Positions 9,573-19,140 of a stretch of 64,000 nucleotides of DNA are shown here, one piece after another. Every line of letters starts with the position of its first letter. Within the stretch, counting starts at the first letter, position 1. The position numbers were made by a program, and so were the translations under genes. The notes under the pieces were generated by a model, which saw only the letters and a list, made by a program, of their open reading frames with translations, was not told where the DNA came from and searched no databases. Location of the stretch: the NCBI RefSeq assembly GCF_047303175.1, contig NZ_CP138945.1, one strand, 5' to 3'. Origin of the DNA: Prochlorococcus_E sp000760215 (lineage in GTDB: Bacteria; Cyanobacteriota; Cyanobacteriia; PCC-6307; Cyanobiaceae).

Positions 9573-10916
9573 TTACTTTGATTTTTTAGCACCTACTTTG
9601 ATTCCTCCTTTTATAGTGCTGATCTCAAGCATTTTGTTGACTTCTTTTTCGTCCCTAACTGTGCTAGGAACAGGTTTATAGGTCTTTGGAGCAAGGGCTC
9701 TCCCTCTTAAAACAGAGCCTAGAGTCATAAATGTAAGTTTTAACTGTTGTAAGGGTTTCATCGCTACGACAGTTTTATATAAATAGCTATCAAAAGTGAG
9801 ACGTTGAACATCAAGGTCATCGCACATTTCGACAAATGCTTCTCTAGCCCCATCATTTGAATAAAAGATGTTTTGCAGGATTTCAAGAACCTTATAGGTT
9901 GCACCATATTTTTTATCCCATTTTTTTATATATTTCTTCAGGTCGTCTTCAGAGGGGATCTTGTTTCCTCCTTGACTGGCTTCTACTATCTCTTCTGCGC
10001 ACATTCGGCCACTTTTAGCTGCGAAATAGATGCCTTCCCCAGAGCTTTTTGTAACATATCCTGCTGCATCACCCACTAACGCCATTCTCCCTACAACACG
10101 CCTAGGCCTTGGATGTTCTGGGATCGGGTGTGCCTCTACTTTTATAACCTCACCATTGACTAACCTTTTTTTTGCTCTTTCTCTTACACCTTCTTGTAGG
10201 TCTTTTATCAGAGATTGGTTTTTTTGCATTGTCCCTGTTCCTACTGCTACGTGATCATATTTAGGGAAGACCCATCCATAAAAGTCAGGGGAGACATCGG
10301 TTCCAACATACATTTCAGCTAAATCCTCGTAATAGCCCATCTCTTTTTCAGGTAGCTTGATTCTTTCTTGGAACGCTATAGCTACGTTATAGTCTCCTGC
10401 ATCCATTGCTTTTGCTACTCGGCTATTTGCGCCATCTGCACCAATAATTAGATCAACTTCTAAAGTTTTGGGTTCTCCTTTAGATCCCCCATTAGAGTAA
10501 TCAGAGTAACTTAAAGTATAAGGCCCTTGACGTTGAGAGCCGGTTTCTATTTTTGTAACCAGTCCGTTTACTAAGTTTGCCCCTAACTCAGCAGCTCTAT
10601 CCCTCATAAAAGCATCCATTACTTCCCTTCTACACATACCTATGTATTCGTTGTCAGTTTCTCCATAAACCTTGTCAAGGCTTATATCAACTTCTCTGTT
10701 GGAGGGGGAAATCATACGCATATTCCTAACTTTGCGATCAATTATGGAATCAGGAAGATCAAATTCAGAAACCATACATAAGGGTATTGCTCCCCCACAT
10801 GGTTTTGCATTATCAAGCTTCCTTTCAAAAATCCATGTTTTAATTCCTGCTTTTGCAAGGATTTCAGCTGCGCAGGAACCACTTGGCCCTCCACCGATTA
10901 CAGCAACACGCAACAT
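9573..10916 (-). CDS. chlP: Geranylgeranyl diphosphate/chlorophyll reductase
   Basis: ChlP reduces the geranylgeranyl side chain to phytol for chlorophyll (and tocopherol) synthesis, using NADPH. The 447-residue protein starts at the ATG at 10916. This puts the FAD dinucleotide motif GGGPSG at residues 8-13, as in the family. The open frame extends 45 codons upstream but that part has no family sequence. Other markers are the GADGANSRVAKAM and GDAAGYVTKSSGEGIYFA flavin-contact regions. The upstream VanY-like gene is divergent, so the two share a short promoter region. Confidence 0.95.
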   Translation of the reverse strand: MLRVAVIGGGPSGSCAAEILAKAGIKTWIFERKLDNAKPCGGAIPLCMVSEFDLPDSIIDRKVRNMRMISPSNREVDISLDKVYGETDNEYIGMCRREVMDAFMRDRAAELGANLVNGLVTKIETGSQRQGPYTLSYSDYSNGGSKGEPKTLEVDLIIGADGANSRVAKAMDAGDYNVAIAFQERIKLPEKEMGYYEDLAEMYVGTDVSPDFYGWVFPKYDHVAVGTGTMQKNQSLIKDLQEGVRERAKKRLVNGEVIKVEAHPIPEHPRPRRVVGRMALVGDAAGYVTKSSGEGIYFAAKSGRMCAEEIVEASQGGNKIPSEDDLKKYIKKWDKKYGATYKVLEILQNIFYSNDGAREAFVEMCDDLDVQRLTFDSYLYKTVVAMKPLQQLKLTFMTLGSVLRGRALAPKTYKPVPSTVRDEKEVNKMLEISTIKGGIKVGAKKSK

Positions 10917-11027
10917 TTTTAGATGAAATCTTAATAGTCTTATTTTAAAACCTACATCAATAAGATTTACTGTATGAACTAGTTGACTAAGACCGTTACG
11001 ATCGAAATAGTAAATTAATTTGTTTTT

Positions 11028-11786
11028 GTGCGGAGAGAAGAACGATCTCAAATTAATAATGTTGGTGAGATCCCACTTGCAAGAAGGTTTAAGCCGGTTA
11101 GAGGACTCTCTTCCACAAGGTTTAGATATCTTTTAGTCGCTCTGGTTTTTGTGACTCTAACTTCAGTTTTTATTACTATTCGCTCTAAATCTCTTCAGAA
11201 ATTATCTATTTCTGTGCGGCAAAATCAACTCAATTCCTTGATTTCTGAAGACGGACTTTTGTTAGGACATTTCCCATATGCTGAAGCGCCTAAAAGCGAT
11301 CTCATTTCAGTCTATCCAGGCTTAGAAGTTCATTATGATACTTTTGAAGCCTTGAAGAAAATGCGTGCTGCTGCTGCTGCTGATGGAATTAGCTTGGTTT
11401 TTTTAAGTGGGTTTCGTTCTTTAGACCTTCAAGGACAGATTTTTTATGAAAATAAATCCATTAGAAATCAAATTGCTATTGAGCGGGCAAAGGTTTCTGC
11501 ACCACCGGGATATTCTGAACACAGTACAGGTTATGCAATTGATTTAGGTGATGGAACTATGAGAGGAACCGATTTTGAAGTTACGTTTGAAGATACACCT
11601 GCTTTTAAATGGTTGAAAAAATATGCAGCTAAATACCATTTTGTTCTTTCATTTCCTAAGGGTAATTCACAAGGTGTGAGCTACGAGCCTTGGCATTGGA
11701 GATTTGAAGGCACAGTTGATGCTTTAAGGGAATTTGAACCTGCTAATAACAGGCAGCGCATGGAAAGAAACTCAAGAAGTTATTAG
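11028..11786 (+). CDS. VanY-like D-alanyl-D-alanine carboxypeptidase, membrane-anchored
   Basis: This M15B family zinc peptidase trims the terminal D-Ala from peptidoglycan stem peptides. A single N-terminal membrane segment (about residues 32-52, RYLLVALVFVTLTSVFITI) anchors a periplasmic catalytic domain. The zinc ligands are H165 and D172 in SEHSTGYAIDLGDG. The catalytic pair is E220 and H223 in EPWHWRFEG. SGFRSLDLQ supplies the substrate-contact Arg. The start is GTG at 11028. It is divergent from chlP and followed by typA after an 84-base gap. With the cytoplasmic dipeptidase at 4.8 kb this window has two M15 peptidases. Confidence 0.9.
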   Translation: MRREERSQINNVGEIPLARRFKPVRGLSSTRFRYLLVALVFVTLTSVFITIRSKSLQKLSISVRQNQLNSLISEDGLLLGHFPYAEAPKSDLISVYPGLEVHYDTFEALKKMRAAAAADGISLVFLSGFRSLDLQGQIFYENKSIRNQIAIERAKVSAPPGYSEHSTGYAIDLGDGTMRGTDFEVTFEDTPAFKWLKKYAAKYHFVLSFPKGNSQGVSYEPWHWRFEGTVDALREFEPANNRQRMERNSRSY

Positions 11787-11870
11787 CTTTTTTGCATAAA
11801 GGTGCACATTTTGGGATATTCTTCAATTTCTATGCTTTAAGGTATTTCTTCTTCTTAGAGCTGTTTTTTC

Positions 11871-13673
11871 ATGATTTCTAATCAACAAGCTCTTAGGAAT
11901 ATTGCAATCGTTGCACATGTTGACCATGGAAAAACAACGCTTGTAGATGCTCTTCTTGGTCAATCAGGCATATTTAGAGAAAATGAAGAGGTTCCAACAT
12001 GTGTAATGGATTCAAATGACTTGGAACGAGAAAGAGGAATTACGATACTTTCTAAAAACACAGCAGTTATTTACAACGATACAAGGATAAATATTGTTGA
12101 CACCCCAGGGCATGCTGATTTTGGTGGGGAAGTTGAAAGAGTCTTAGGGATGGTGGATGGCTGTTTGTTAATTGTAGATGCTAATGAAGGACCTATGCCT
12201 CAAACTAGATTTGTTTTGAAAAAGGCTCTTGAGCAAGGGCTTAGGCCAATAGTATTTGTTAATAAAATCGACAGAGCAAGGGTTGACCCAGAAACTGCTG
12301 TAGATAAAGTTTTAGATCTCTTTATTGAACTAGGCGCTGACGATGATCAATGCGACTTTCCTTATTTGTTTGGTAGTGGGATAGGTGGTTATGCGAAACC
12401 AGATATGTCAACTCAGAGTGAAAATATGAAACCTCTTTTTGATGCCATTCTTCGCCATGTACCCCCTCCTATTGGCGATGAAACTAAGCCTTTGCAATTA
12501 CAAATTACTTCGCTAGATTACTCTGATTTTCTTGGAAGAATTATCATCGGAAGAGTTCATAATGGTGTCATTCGAAGTGGAGAAAGAGCTTCTCTAATTA
12601 AAGAAAATGGGAAACTAAAGCAAGGAAGGATTTCTAAATTGATGGGATTCGAAGGTTTGCAAAGAATAGAAATCGATCAAGCATACGCTGGCAATATTGT
12701 TGCTGTAACTGGCTTTGACGATGTAAATATAGGAGAAACAATAGCTTGCCCTGATGAGCCAAAGGCACTCCCTTTGATTAAAGTTGATGAGCCAACTCTT
12801 CAGATGACATTTGTTGTTAATGATTCTCCTTTTGCGGGAAAAGAAGGGAAATTTGTTACAAGTAGGCAGTTAAGAGAGAGATTGTTTAAAGAGTTGCTTA
12901 CCAATGTGGCTTTACGTGTTGAAGAGACAGATTCCCCTGATCGTTTTGCGGTATGCGGTCGGGGAGAACTTCATTTGGGTATATTAATTGAGACAATGAG
13001 AAGGGAAGGATATGAATTCCAGGTTTCTCAACCCCAAGTAATTTTTCGCACTATTGATGAAATTTTATGTGAACCATTGGAAACATTGGTGTTAGATGTG
13101 CCTGAAGAATCAGTAGGAACATGTATAGAGAAACTTGGCTCGAGAAAAAGTGAAATGCAAAATATGTTTAATACAAATGATGGGAGAACTCAATTGGAAT
13201 TCCTTATTCCTTCAAGAGGCTTGATTGGTTTTAGGGGTGAATTTATTAGAGCAACTAGAGGAGAAGGTATTATGAGTCATTCCTTCTTTGAATATCGGCC
13301 AATGCTAGGAGATTTTGAAACAAGAAGGAATGGCGTCTTGATTTCTTTTGAAGAGGGTGTTTCTACCTTCTACTCTTTAAAGAATGCTGAAGATCGTGGA
13401 CAGTTCTTTATAAATCCAGGAACTAATGTTTATAAAGGAATGATAATTGGAGAACATAACCGACCTCAGGATTTAGAAATTAACATATGTAAGTCAAAGC
13501 AACTTACTAATATGAGATCAGCTGGTGCAGATGAATTAGATAGTTTACAATCACCTGTTGATATTACTTTAGAACGAGCCCTTGAATACATCGGACCTGG
13601 AGAAATGCTTGAAGTTACACCTGAATCAATAAGATTAAGAAAAATGCCAGTAAAGAAACATAGTAAGCGCTAA
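11871..13673 (+). CDS. typA: GTP-binding protein TypA/BipA
   Basis: TypA is a ribosome-associated translational GTPase important for growth under stress and for 50S assembly. The 600-residue protein shows the G1 loop AHVDHGKT (residues 15-22), RERGITI (switch I), VDTPGHADFGGEVERVLGMV (G3) and NKIDR (G4). The EF-G-like domains III and V and the TypA C-terminal domain (NICKSKQLTNMRSAGADE) follow. The start is ATG. The DUF309 gene follows within 8 bases, indicating co-transcription. Confidence 0.97.
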   Translation: MISNQQALRNIAIVAHVDHGKTTLVDALLGQSGIFRENEEVPTCVMDSNDLERERGITILSKNTAVIYNDTRINIVDTPGHADFGGEVERVLGMVDGCLLIVDANEGPMPQTRFVLKKALEQGLRPIVFVNKIDRARVDPETAVDKVLDLFIELGADDDQCDFPYLFGSGIGGYAKPDMSTQSENMKPLFDAILRHVPPPIGDETKPLQLQITSLDYSDFLGRIIIGRVHNGVIRSGERASLIKENGKLKQGRISKLMGFEGLQRIEIDQAYAGNIVAVTGFDDVNIGETIACPDEPKALPLIKVDEPTLQMTFVVNDSPFAGKEGKFVTSRQLRERLFKELLTNVALRVEETDSPDRFAVCGRGELHLGILIETMRREGYEFQVSQPQVIFRTIDEILCEPLETLVLDVPEESVGTCIEKLGSRKSEMQNMFNTNDGRTQLEFLIPSRGLIGFRGEFIRATRGEGIMSHSFFEYRPMLGDFETRRNGVLISFEEGVSTFYSLKNAEDRGQFFINPGTNVYKGMIIGEHNRPQDLEINICKSKQLTNMRSAGADELDSLQSPVDITLERALEYIGPGEMLEVTPESIRLRKMPVKKHSKR

Positions 13674-13680
13674 TCTGTAA

Positions 13681-14049
13681 ATGAAGAGATTTTCAGATGA
13701 TGATCTTGAATTTCAACATGCTGTAGATTTGTTTAATAATCAAGACTGGTATATAGCCCATGATGCATTCGAGGACATATGGCATAATACACTTGGCTTT
13801 GAAAGAATAACAGTACAGGCTATTTTACAAATAGCGGTTGCTCAAATTCATCTCTCAAATGAGAATCTTTCTGGAGCAACAATCCTATATGGAGAAGCTT
13901 TTGGACGTTTAAAAAATAACAAAGCACATGATTTAGGATTAGATATGAAAAGCCTGATGAATGTTGTTGAGAAAAGACTTAAATTATTGCAAGAGGGTGA
14001 GATGCTAGAGAAATGTTCTGAGCCTAAACTTATTAAAAGAATAATTTAA
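13681..14049 (+). CDS. DUF309 family protein
   Basis: This 122-residue soluble helical protein belongs to the DUF309 family common in cyanobacteria and Gram-positives. The family motif is visible as WYIAHDAFEDIWHN (about residues 22-35), resembling the usual H-E-x-W-E-x-x-W. Biochemical function of the family is not established. It begins 8 bases after the typA stop and is probably co-transcribed with it. The 183 bases between it and lptB contain no forward gene that I can support. Confidence 0.85.
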   Translation: MKRFSDDDLEFQHAVDLFNNQDWYIAHDAFEDIWHNTLGFERITVQAILQIAVAQIHLSNENLSGATILYGEAFGRLKNNKAHDLGLDMKSLMNVVEKRLKLLQEGEMLEKCSEPKLIKRII

Positions 14050-14232
14050 TATCTATTAGTTATTTAACTATTCCAATCTATATTAAGTCATTTTTAGTTC
14101 TGCTTTAAATAATTAGTTTGATCTAATATATTTTGAACTTTGTTGAATTTATTTCTACTTTGATCTTTACTAGGTTCAAAACTATGGCATTTATATATAG
14201 GATCGTAAAAACAATAGTTCCAATCTCCTTTT

Positions 14233-14961
14233 ATGAGCCTTGTTCTTGACCATGTTTCATTAGCTCTGCAAGGAAAGGTGCTCGCTTCAGAAATTTCTTT
14301 GCAGGTCAAACCTGGAGAAGTTGTAGGGCTTTTGGGGCCTAACGGAGCTGGTAAGACTACTACCTTTAATTTATCTATTGGCCAATTGTCTCCTGACTCT
14401 GGACGTGTGCTTTTGGATGATCGTGAAGTCACAGGATTGTCTATGACTTATAGGGCTCGTTTGGGAATTGGATATCTTCCCCAAGAGGCTAGTGTTTTTA
14501 GAAATCTTTCTGTAAAGGAAAACCTTGACATCGCGCTTTCCCAAAGCTTTCCAAATCGCTTGCATCGTCGAATGCGTAGGGAACAAATAATTAATGAATT
14601 CAATTTAACCAACTTCATAGATCGATCTGGCTATAAGCTTTCTGGTGGAGAAAGGAGACGTTGTGAAGTCGCAAGAGCTCTAGCCTTAGGACGCAAAGGA
14701 CCAAAGTTTTTGCTTCTTGACGAACCTTTTGCGGGTGTTGATCCTATGGCAGTCGTTGATTTGCAGAATCTTATACAAAAATTACGTATGGGGGGAATGG
14801 GTATTCTTATTACTGATCACAATGTTCGGGAGACATTGGCAATTACAGATCGTTCTTATATTCTTAGTGATGGAAGGATACTTGCTTCTGGTACTTCCTC
14901 TCAAATTTCAAATAATCCTTTAGTAAAGACTCATTACTTAGGAGAGGGATTTAAACTTTGA
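14233..14961 (+). CDS. lptB: Lipopolysaccharide export ABC ATPase
   Basis: LptB powers extraction of LPS from the inner membrane by the LptFG permease. The 242-residue ATPase shows Walker A GPNGAGKTT (residues 35-43), the LptB-type Q-loop region IGYLPQEASVFRNLSV, signature LSGGERRR (about 136-143), Walker B LLLDEPFAGVDP and the H-loop TDHNVRE. The start is ATG. Its stop overlaps the permease start candidate (TTGA), so the two are translationally coupled. An LptA/OstA gene, often just upstream in relatives, is not visible in the 183-base gap. Confidence 0.95.
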   Translation: MSLVLDHVSLALQGKVLASEISLQVKPGEVVGLLGPNGAGKTTTFNLSIGQLSPDSGRVLLDDREVTGLSMTYRARLGIGYLPQEASVFRNLSVKENLDIALSQSFPNRLHRRMRREQIINEFNLTNFIDRSGYKLSGGERRRCEVARALALGRKGPKFLLLDEPFAGVDPMAVVDLQNLIQKLRMGGMGILITDHNVRETLAITDRSYILSDGRILASGTSSQISNNPLVKTHYLGEGFKL

Positions 14962-16169
14962 TTAAGACTAACACTTATAAATATAATTTTGGCTTTTCTT
15001 TTTGGAAAACAATCTCGAATTTTATTTTGTCTAAATGGAGATTAATACCATTGCTTGATAGGTGGCTGATTAAGGAATTGTTGCCACCTTTCTTTTTCGC
15101 AATATCTGCTTTTACGGTCGTATCTTTATCAGTAGGCGTAATGCTTGATTTGGTTAGAAAAATAGTAGAATCAGGTCTGTCATTAAAATTTGCTGCCCAA
15201 GTCTTTCTTCTCAAGTTGCCTAGCTTTCTTGTAATATCTTTTCCAATGGCAATCCTAATGTCTACTTTACTTACATATAGTAGGCTTTCTTCTAATAGTG
15301 AGATTAAGGCGTTAAAAAGTATTGGTATATCAACAAAGAGAATAATTGCTTCTGCATTAGCTCTTGGAATATTGATGACGGGAATAACTTTTCTATTTAA
15401 TGATTTAATTGTCCCTTCAGCCAATAAAAATGCTCAAGCAACTCTCCGAAAAGGTCTCGGAGTTTCTATTCATTCGGATTTTGTTAATGACATTATGTAT
15501 TCCCGTTTTGGCAAGATCGTTGACCCTGTTTCTAATAATTCAATTGAAGGAATGACACATTTATTTTATGCAAAGGAGTTTCAGAATGGCCAAATGATTG
15601 ATGTAACTGTTTTGGATCTTTCTAGGTTGGGTTATAAGCAAATGTTAGTAGCAAGGAAGGCTTTCTGGAATAATTCTGATGGTAATTGGGAATTTGAGGA
15701 TGGTAAAATACTTACTATGTCTCCTAATGGTGGTTCTACTTCTATTAGTTTTGAGAATTATGTTTATCCTTTGGACTCTGGCCCAAATAAAATAGCGGAA
15801 ATACCAAAGGATGCTAATTACATGACTTTATCGGATGCTTATAAAGCTGAGGAATTATATAGATTATCAGGAAATGTTAAAGAAGCCAGGCGAATGAAAG
15901 TTCGTATTCAGGAGAAATTTACATTACCGATGGCTTGCATAGTCTTTAGTTTAATAGGAGGTTCACTAGCATGTAGGTCAAATGCAAAAGCAAGTCAAAG
16001 CCAAGGATTTGCTTTAAGTATAATTTTAATTCTTTTGTATTACATATTAAGTTTTTCTTTTAGCTCTTTAGGTATTGCTGGGACAATAAGCCCTGTTGTA
16101 GGGGCTTGGTCTCCAATAGTTATTTCCATATCAGGGGGGCTTTATTTACTAAATAAAGCAAGTGTTTAG
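14958..16169 (+). CDS. LptF/LptG family permease
   Basis: This YjgP/YjgQ family inner-membrane protein is the partner of LptB in LPS transport. Three hydrophobic segments occur in the first third (about residues 40-65, 85-110, 130-150), then a periplasmic beta-jellyroll (about 160-310), then three more segments at the C-terminus, as in the family. RWLIKELLPPFFFAISAFT is the typical first helix. Cyanobacteria usually have a single such protein, so assigning F or G is not meaningful. The TTG start at 14958 adds about 30 residues before the conserved helix; a later start is possible. Confidence 0.9.
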   Translation: MIKTNTYKYNFGFSFWKTISNFILSKWRLIPLLDRWLIKELLPPFFFAISAFTVVSLSVGVMLDLVRKIVESGLSLKFAAQVFLLKLPSFLVISFPMAILMSTLLTYSRLSSNSEIKALKSIGISTKRIIASALALGILMTGITFLFNDLIVPSANKNAQATLRKGLGVSIHSDFVNDIMYSRFGKIVDPVSNNSIEGMTHLFYAKEFQNGQMIDVTVLDLSRLGYKQMLVARKAFWNNSDGNWEFEDGKILTMSPNGGSTSISFENYVYPLDSGPNKIAEIPKDANYMTLSDAYKAEELYRLSGNVKEARRMKVRIQEKFTLPMACIVFSLIGGSLACRSNAKASQSQGFALSIILILLYYILSFSFSSLGIAGTISPVVGAWSPIVISISGGLYLLNKASV

Positions 16170-16205
16170 TTATAGAGCTATTTCTTATTACACATTCTGA
16201 GCTTC

Positions 16206-17141
16206 ATGAGTTTATTGTTTTTTGAATCATATCTTTCGGATCCAGTAATAGCATTGGGTTCCTTAGCTTTTTTATTGCTTTTAATATCTTTACCAATAGC
16301 TTTATGGAACATTGGAGAAAAAATAAGCTCTCCTGTTATTCGTTTATTTGTTTCTATAGCCAACTTTGTTTTAACAGCACAGTTAATTCTCAGATGGTGG
16401 CAGTCCGGACACTTCCCCATAAGTAATCTTTATGAATCCTTATGCTTTCTAGTATGGGGATTTACACTGACCCAACTTTTGATTGAACGAATACTACCCT
16501 CTCCTTTAATTCAGGGCATTCTTACGCCTATTTCTCTATTAACAATTGCTTTCGCTAGTTTTGCTTTGCCTGATGAGCTTCAGGTTGCATCACCTTTAGT
16601 ACCTGCACTCAAATCAAGTTGGCTGATTATGCATGTAACTGTCATTATGTGTAGTTATGCTGCATTAATTCTAGGTTCTTTACTTTCATTTGCAGTTTTA
16701 ATTACAAATGATGGGAGGGGTCTTCAGCTAAGAGGCAATTCAATGGGGATAGGTGCTTTACGTGATGGAAATCAAAATAATACTTTAATTGAAAGTGTTG
16801 AAAATATTAGCCCAATTGTTTTCTCTCAATCTGAACAAATTGACAATCTAAGTTATAGAGTAATATCTCTTGGTTTTTTGCTTCTGACTTTTGGGTTAAT
16901 AAGTGGAGCTGTTTGGGCAAATCAGGCATGGGGAAGTTGGTGGAGTTGGGATCCTAAAGAAACATGGGCTTTGATTTCATGGCTTGTTTATGCAGCATAT
17001 CTTCATACAAGATTAAGCAGAGGTTGGCAGGGTAGAAGACCTGCTGTTATTGCTATTTTTGGTTTTTTTATAATACTTATATGTTATATAGGTGTAAATC
17101 TTCTTGGAATTGGTCTGCATAGCTATGGATGGTTTCTATAG
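16206..17141 (+). CDS. ccsA: Cytochrome c biogenesis protein CcsA (system II)
   Basis: CcsA (Ycf5/ResC) transports and presents heme for covalent attachment to c-type cytochromes on the lumenal side of the thylakoid. The 311-residue protein is multi-spanning and carries the diagnostic tryptophan-rich WWD motif, WGSWWSWDPKETWALISW, near residues 240-257. The C-terminal LHSYGWF supplies a conserved His. The naming of CcsA and CcsB varies between databases; this is the WWD-domain subunit, and the Ccs1/ResB partner is not in the window. It converges on rpe with a 14-base gap. Confidence 0.94.
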   Translation: MSLLFFESYLSDPVIALGSLAFLLLLISLPIALWNIGEKISSPVIRLFVSIANFVLTAQLILRWWQSGHFPISNLYESLCFLVWGFTLTQLLIERILPSPLIQGILTPISLLTIAFASFALPDELQVASPLVPALKSSWLIMHVTVIMCSYAALILGSLLSFAVLITNDGRGLQLRGNSMGIGALRDGNQNNTLIESVENISPIVFSQSEQIDNLSYRVISLGFLLLTFGLISGAVWANQAWGSWWSWDPKETWALISWLVYAAYLHTRLSRGWQGRRPAVIAIFGFFIILICYIGVNLLGIGLHSYGWFL

Positions 17142-17155
17142 CAGAATAAATATAT

Positions 17156-17899
17156 TTAACTCTTTTCTAAAGTATTGCCATTCTGGGCATCTTTAGCAAC
17201 TTTCCTAAGTGCATCACAGCCTTCTTTTAGGGATGGATATGCAAACATTCCACTACCTGCAATAAAGCAATTGGCACCAGCCGCGCAACATTGAGAAATT
17301 GTCCAATCTGCTTTAATTCCCCCATCTACTTCAATGTCAATGTCATAGTTATTCTCAATAATTATTTTTCTAAGATCCTTTATTTTGTTAATCATTGTTG
17401 GGATATAAGCTTGACCACCAAAGCCAGGGTTAACCGTCATAACTAGTACATGATCAACCATATCTAATACGTCTTTAACCATTTCCATTGGGGTATGGGG
17501 GTTTAGTGCAACAGATGGAGACCCCCCTAGTTGACGGATTCTTCCTAGTATTCGATGTAGGTGAACGTTTGCTTCGACATGAGCAATAACAACACCAGGC
17601 TCGTTATTTGGTCCTTTACTTGCATTTACATAAGCCTCAAGCATTGTCTCGCAGTTATATTGACTGACCATGAGTTGTGTCTCAAATGGGACATTGCAGT
17701 ACTTTCTGCATGCTGAGATCATTTCTGGACCAAAGGTTAAATTTGGTACAAAATTCCCATCCATTACATCGAATTGAATTCGATCAACTCCTGCGCTCTC
17801 AAGGTCTTTTACGCATTGCCCCATGTTTGCCCAATCAGCAGGTAAAACAGATGGAATGATCTGTATTTGTCGATGTGCAGCTGTACTTGTTGAACTCAT
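17156..17899 (-). CDS. rpe: Ribulose-phosphate 3-epimerase
   Basis: The enzyme interconverts ribulose-5-P and xylulose-5-P in the Calvin cycle and the pentose phosphate pathway. The TIM barrel is complete: QIIPSVLPADW at the N-terminus, FDVMDGNFVPN (metal-binding His replaced by the usual D-x-M-D-G pattern), MTVNPGFGGQ and IEVDGGIK (metal ligand Asp). I chose the ATG at 17899, giving 247 residues, because the family starts just before IIPSVL. Upstream in-frame ATGs at 17920 and 17992 add unrelated sequence. It is divergent from glpX, so two Calvin-cycle genes share one intergenic region. Confidence 0.95.
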   Translation of the reverse strand: MSSTSTAAHRQIQIIPSVLPADWANMGQCVKDLESAGVDRIQFDVMDGNFVPNLTFGPEMISACRKYCNVPFETQLMVSQYNCETMLEAYVNASKGPNNEPGVVIAHVEANVHLHRILGRIRQLGGSPSVALNPHTPMEMVKDVLDMVDHVLVMTVNPGFGGQAYIPTMINKIKDLRKIIIENNYDIDIEVDGGIKADWTISQCCAAGANCFIAGSGMFAYPSLKEGCDALRKVAKDAQNGNTLEKS

Positions 17900-18102
17900 C
17901 ACTTTTAAGTTGATTGTCATAGATTCTATTGATTGAACATACAACGCTAAAGGTATCTCCTCACACTGATAAACTTCTTTTCTCTTAGACAAAAAAGTAA
18001 CACGGCATATTTTTGGTCAGAATTTTTCTTTGATCATTTATAGTTCTCCGGTTATGGGTTATTTTTTACCCGTCTTTTATTTCTTCTCAACAAGTTTCAA
18101 AA

Positions 18103-19107
18103 GTGGATCGCACTCTAATTCAGGAAATTCTCGAAGTTGTCGAACAGGCAGCTATAGCTTCTGCCGAACTAACAGGTTTGGGAAAAAAAGATGAAGCTGA
18201 TGCAGCAGCAGTCGAGGCTATGCGAAAAAGAATGGGGACAATTCAGATGCAGGGGAGGATAGTTATCGGGGAAGGAGAGAGAGATGAGGCCCCAATGCTT
18301 TATATCGGTGAAGAGGTTGGAAGTGGTTCGGGCCCTGGTGTTGACTTTGCTGTAGATCCATGTGAGGGCACTAACCTTTGCGCTAATAATCAACGGGGCT
18401 CAATGGCTGTTCTGGCTGCTTCAGATAGAGGTGGTTTGTTTAATGCCCCCGACTTTTATATGAAGAAGCTTGCAGCCCCACCTGCTGCTAAAGGGAAAGT
18501 AGATATCCGCAAGTCTGCTACTGAAAATATCAATATTCTTAGTCACACTCTAGGTATGGCTATTAGTGAATTAACAATCGTGGTAATGGATAGGGCTAGG
18601 CATAAAGATTTAATTGCTGAAATTCGATCTACAGGTGCACGTGTTCAGCCGATTTCAGATGGAGACGTTCAAGCAGCAATTGCATGTGGCTTTGCTGGCA
18701 CAGGTACACATTGTCTTATGGGCATTGGAGCAGCGCCTGAAGGCGTTATTTCAGCTGCTGCGATGAGAGCACTTGGTGGTCATTTTCAAGGGCAATTGGT
18801 CTATGATCCTGCTATTGCAATGACAAGTGAGTGGGCTGATTATACAAAAGAAGGCAATATTTCTAGGCTTAATGAAATGGGAATTACAGATATCGACAGG
18901 ATCTACGAAGCTAATGAACTTGCTTCAGGTGATAATGTTGTTTTTGCAGGTAGTGGAATTACCGATGGACTTTTATTTAATGGAGTCAAGTTTGAAAAAG
19001 ACTGTACTAGAACAAGTAGTCTTGTCATAAGTACTCTTGATGATACAGCGAGGTTTACTAATACAGTTCACATTAAAGATGGTGCAAAGAGTATTGCCTT
19101 GCATTGA
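18103..19107 (+). CDS. glpX: Class II fructose-1,6-/sedoheptulose-1,7-bisphosphatase
   Basis: This bifunctional GlpX-type enzyme is the main cyanobacterial Calvin-cycle bisphosphatase and dephosphorylates both FBP and SBP. The 334-residue protein contains the lithium-sensitive phosphatase signature region IGEGERDEAPMLYIGE and the VDPCEGTN metal site, followed by SMAVLAAS. SDGDVQAAIA and MGIGAAPEGVISAAAMR are also typical. The start is GTG at 18103. It is divergent from rpe and followed 33 bases later by hemA. Confidence 0.96.
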   Translation: MDRTLIQEILEVVEQAAIASAELTGLGKKDEADAAAVEAMRKRMGTIQMQGRIVIGEGERDEAPMLYIGEEVGSGSGPGVDFAVDPCEGTNLCANNQRGSMAVLAASDRGGLFNAPDFYMKKLAAPPAAKGKVDIRKSATENINILSHTLGMAISELTIVVMDRARHKDLIAEIRSTGARVQPISDGDVQAAIACGFAGTGTHCLMGIGAAPEGVISAAAMRALGGHFQGQLVYDPAIAMTSEWADYTKEGNISRLNEMGITDIDRIYEANELASGDNVVFAGSGITDGLLFNGVKFEKDCTRTSSLVISTLDDTARFTNTVHIKDGAKSIALH

Positions 19108-19140
19108 AAATCATTTAATTGTTATTTGCAGAATTGACTT

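Noticed and set aside
11365..11390. GCT run in the VanY-like gene
   Set aside because: Five alanine codons in a helix; ordinary coding sequence.
14094..14432. Minus-strand 112-codon frame over the lptB 5' end and the DUF309-lptB gap
   Set aside because: Its first two thirds are the reverse of the lptB coding region. The part in the gap has no start of its own and no recognised pattern.
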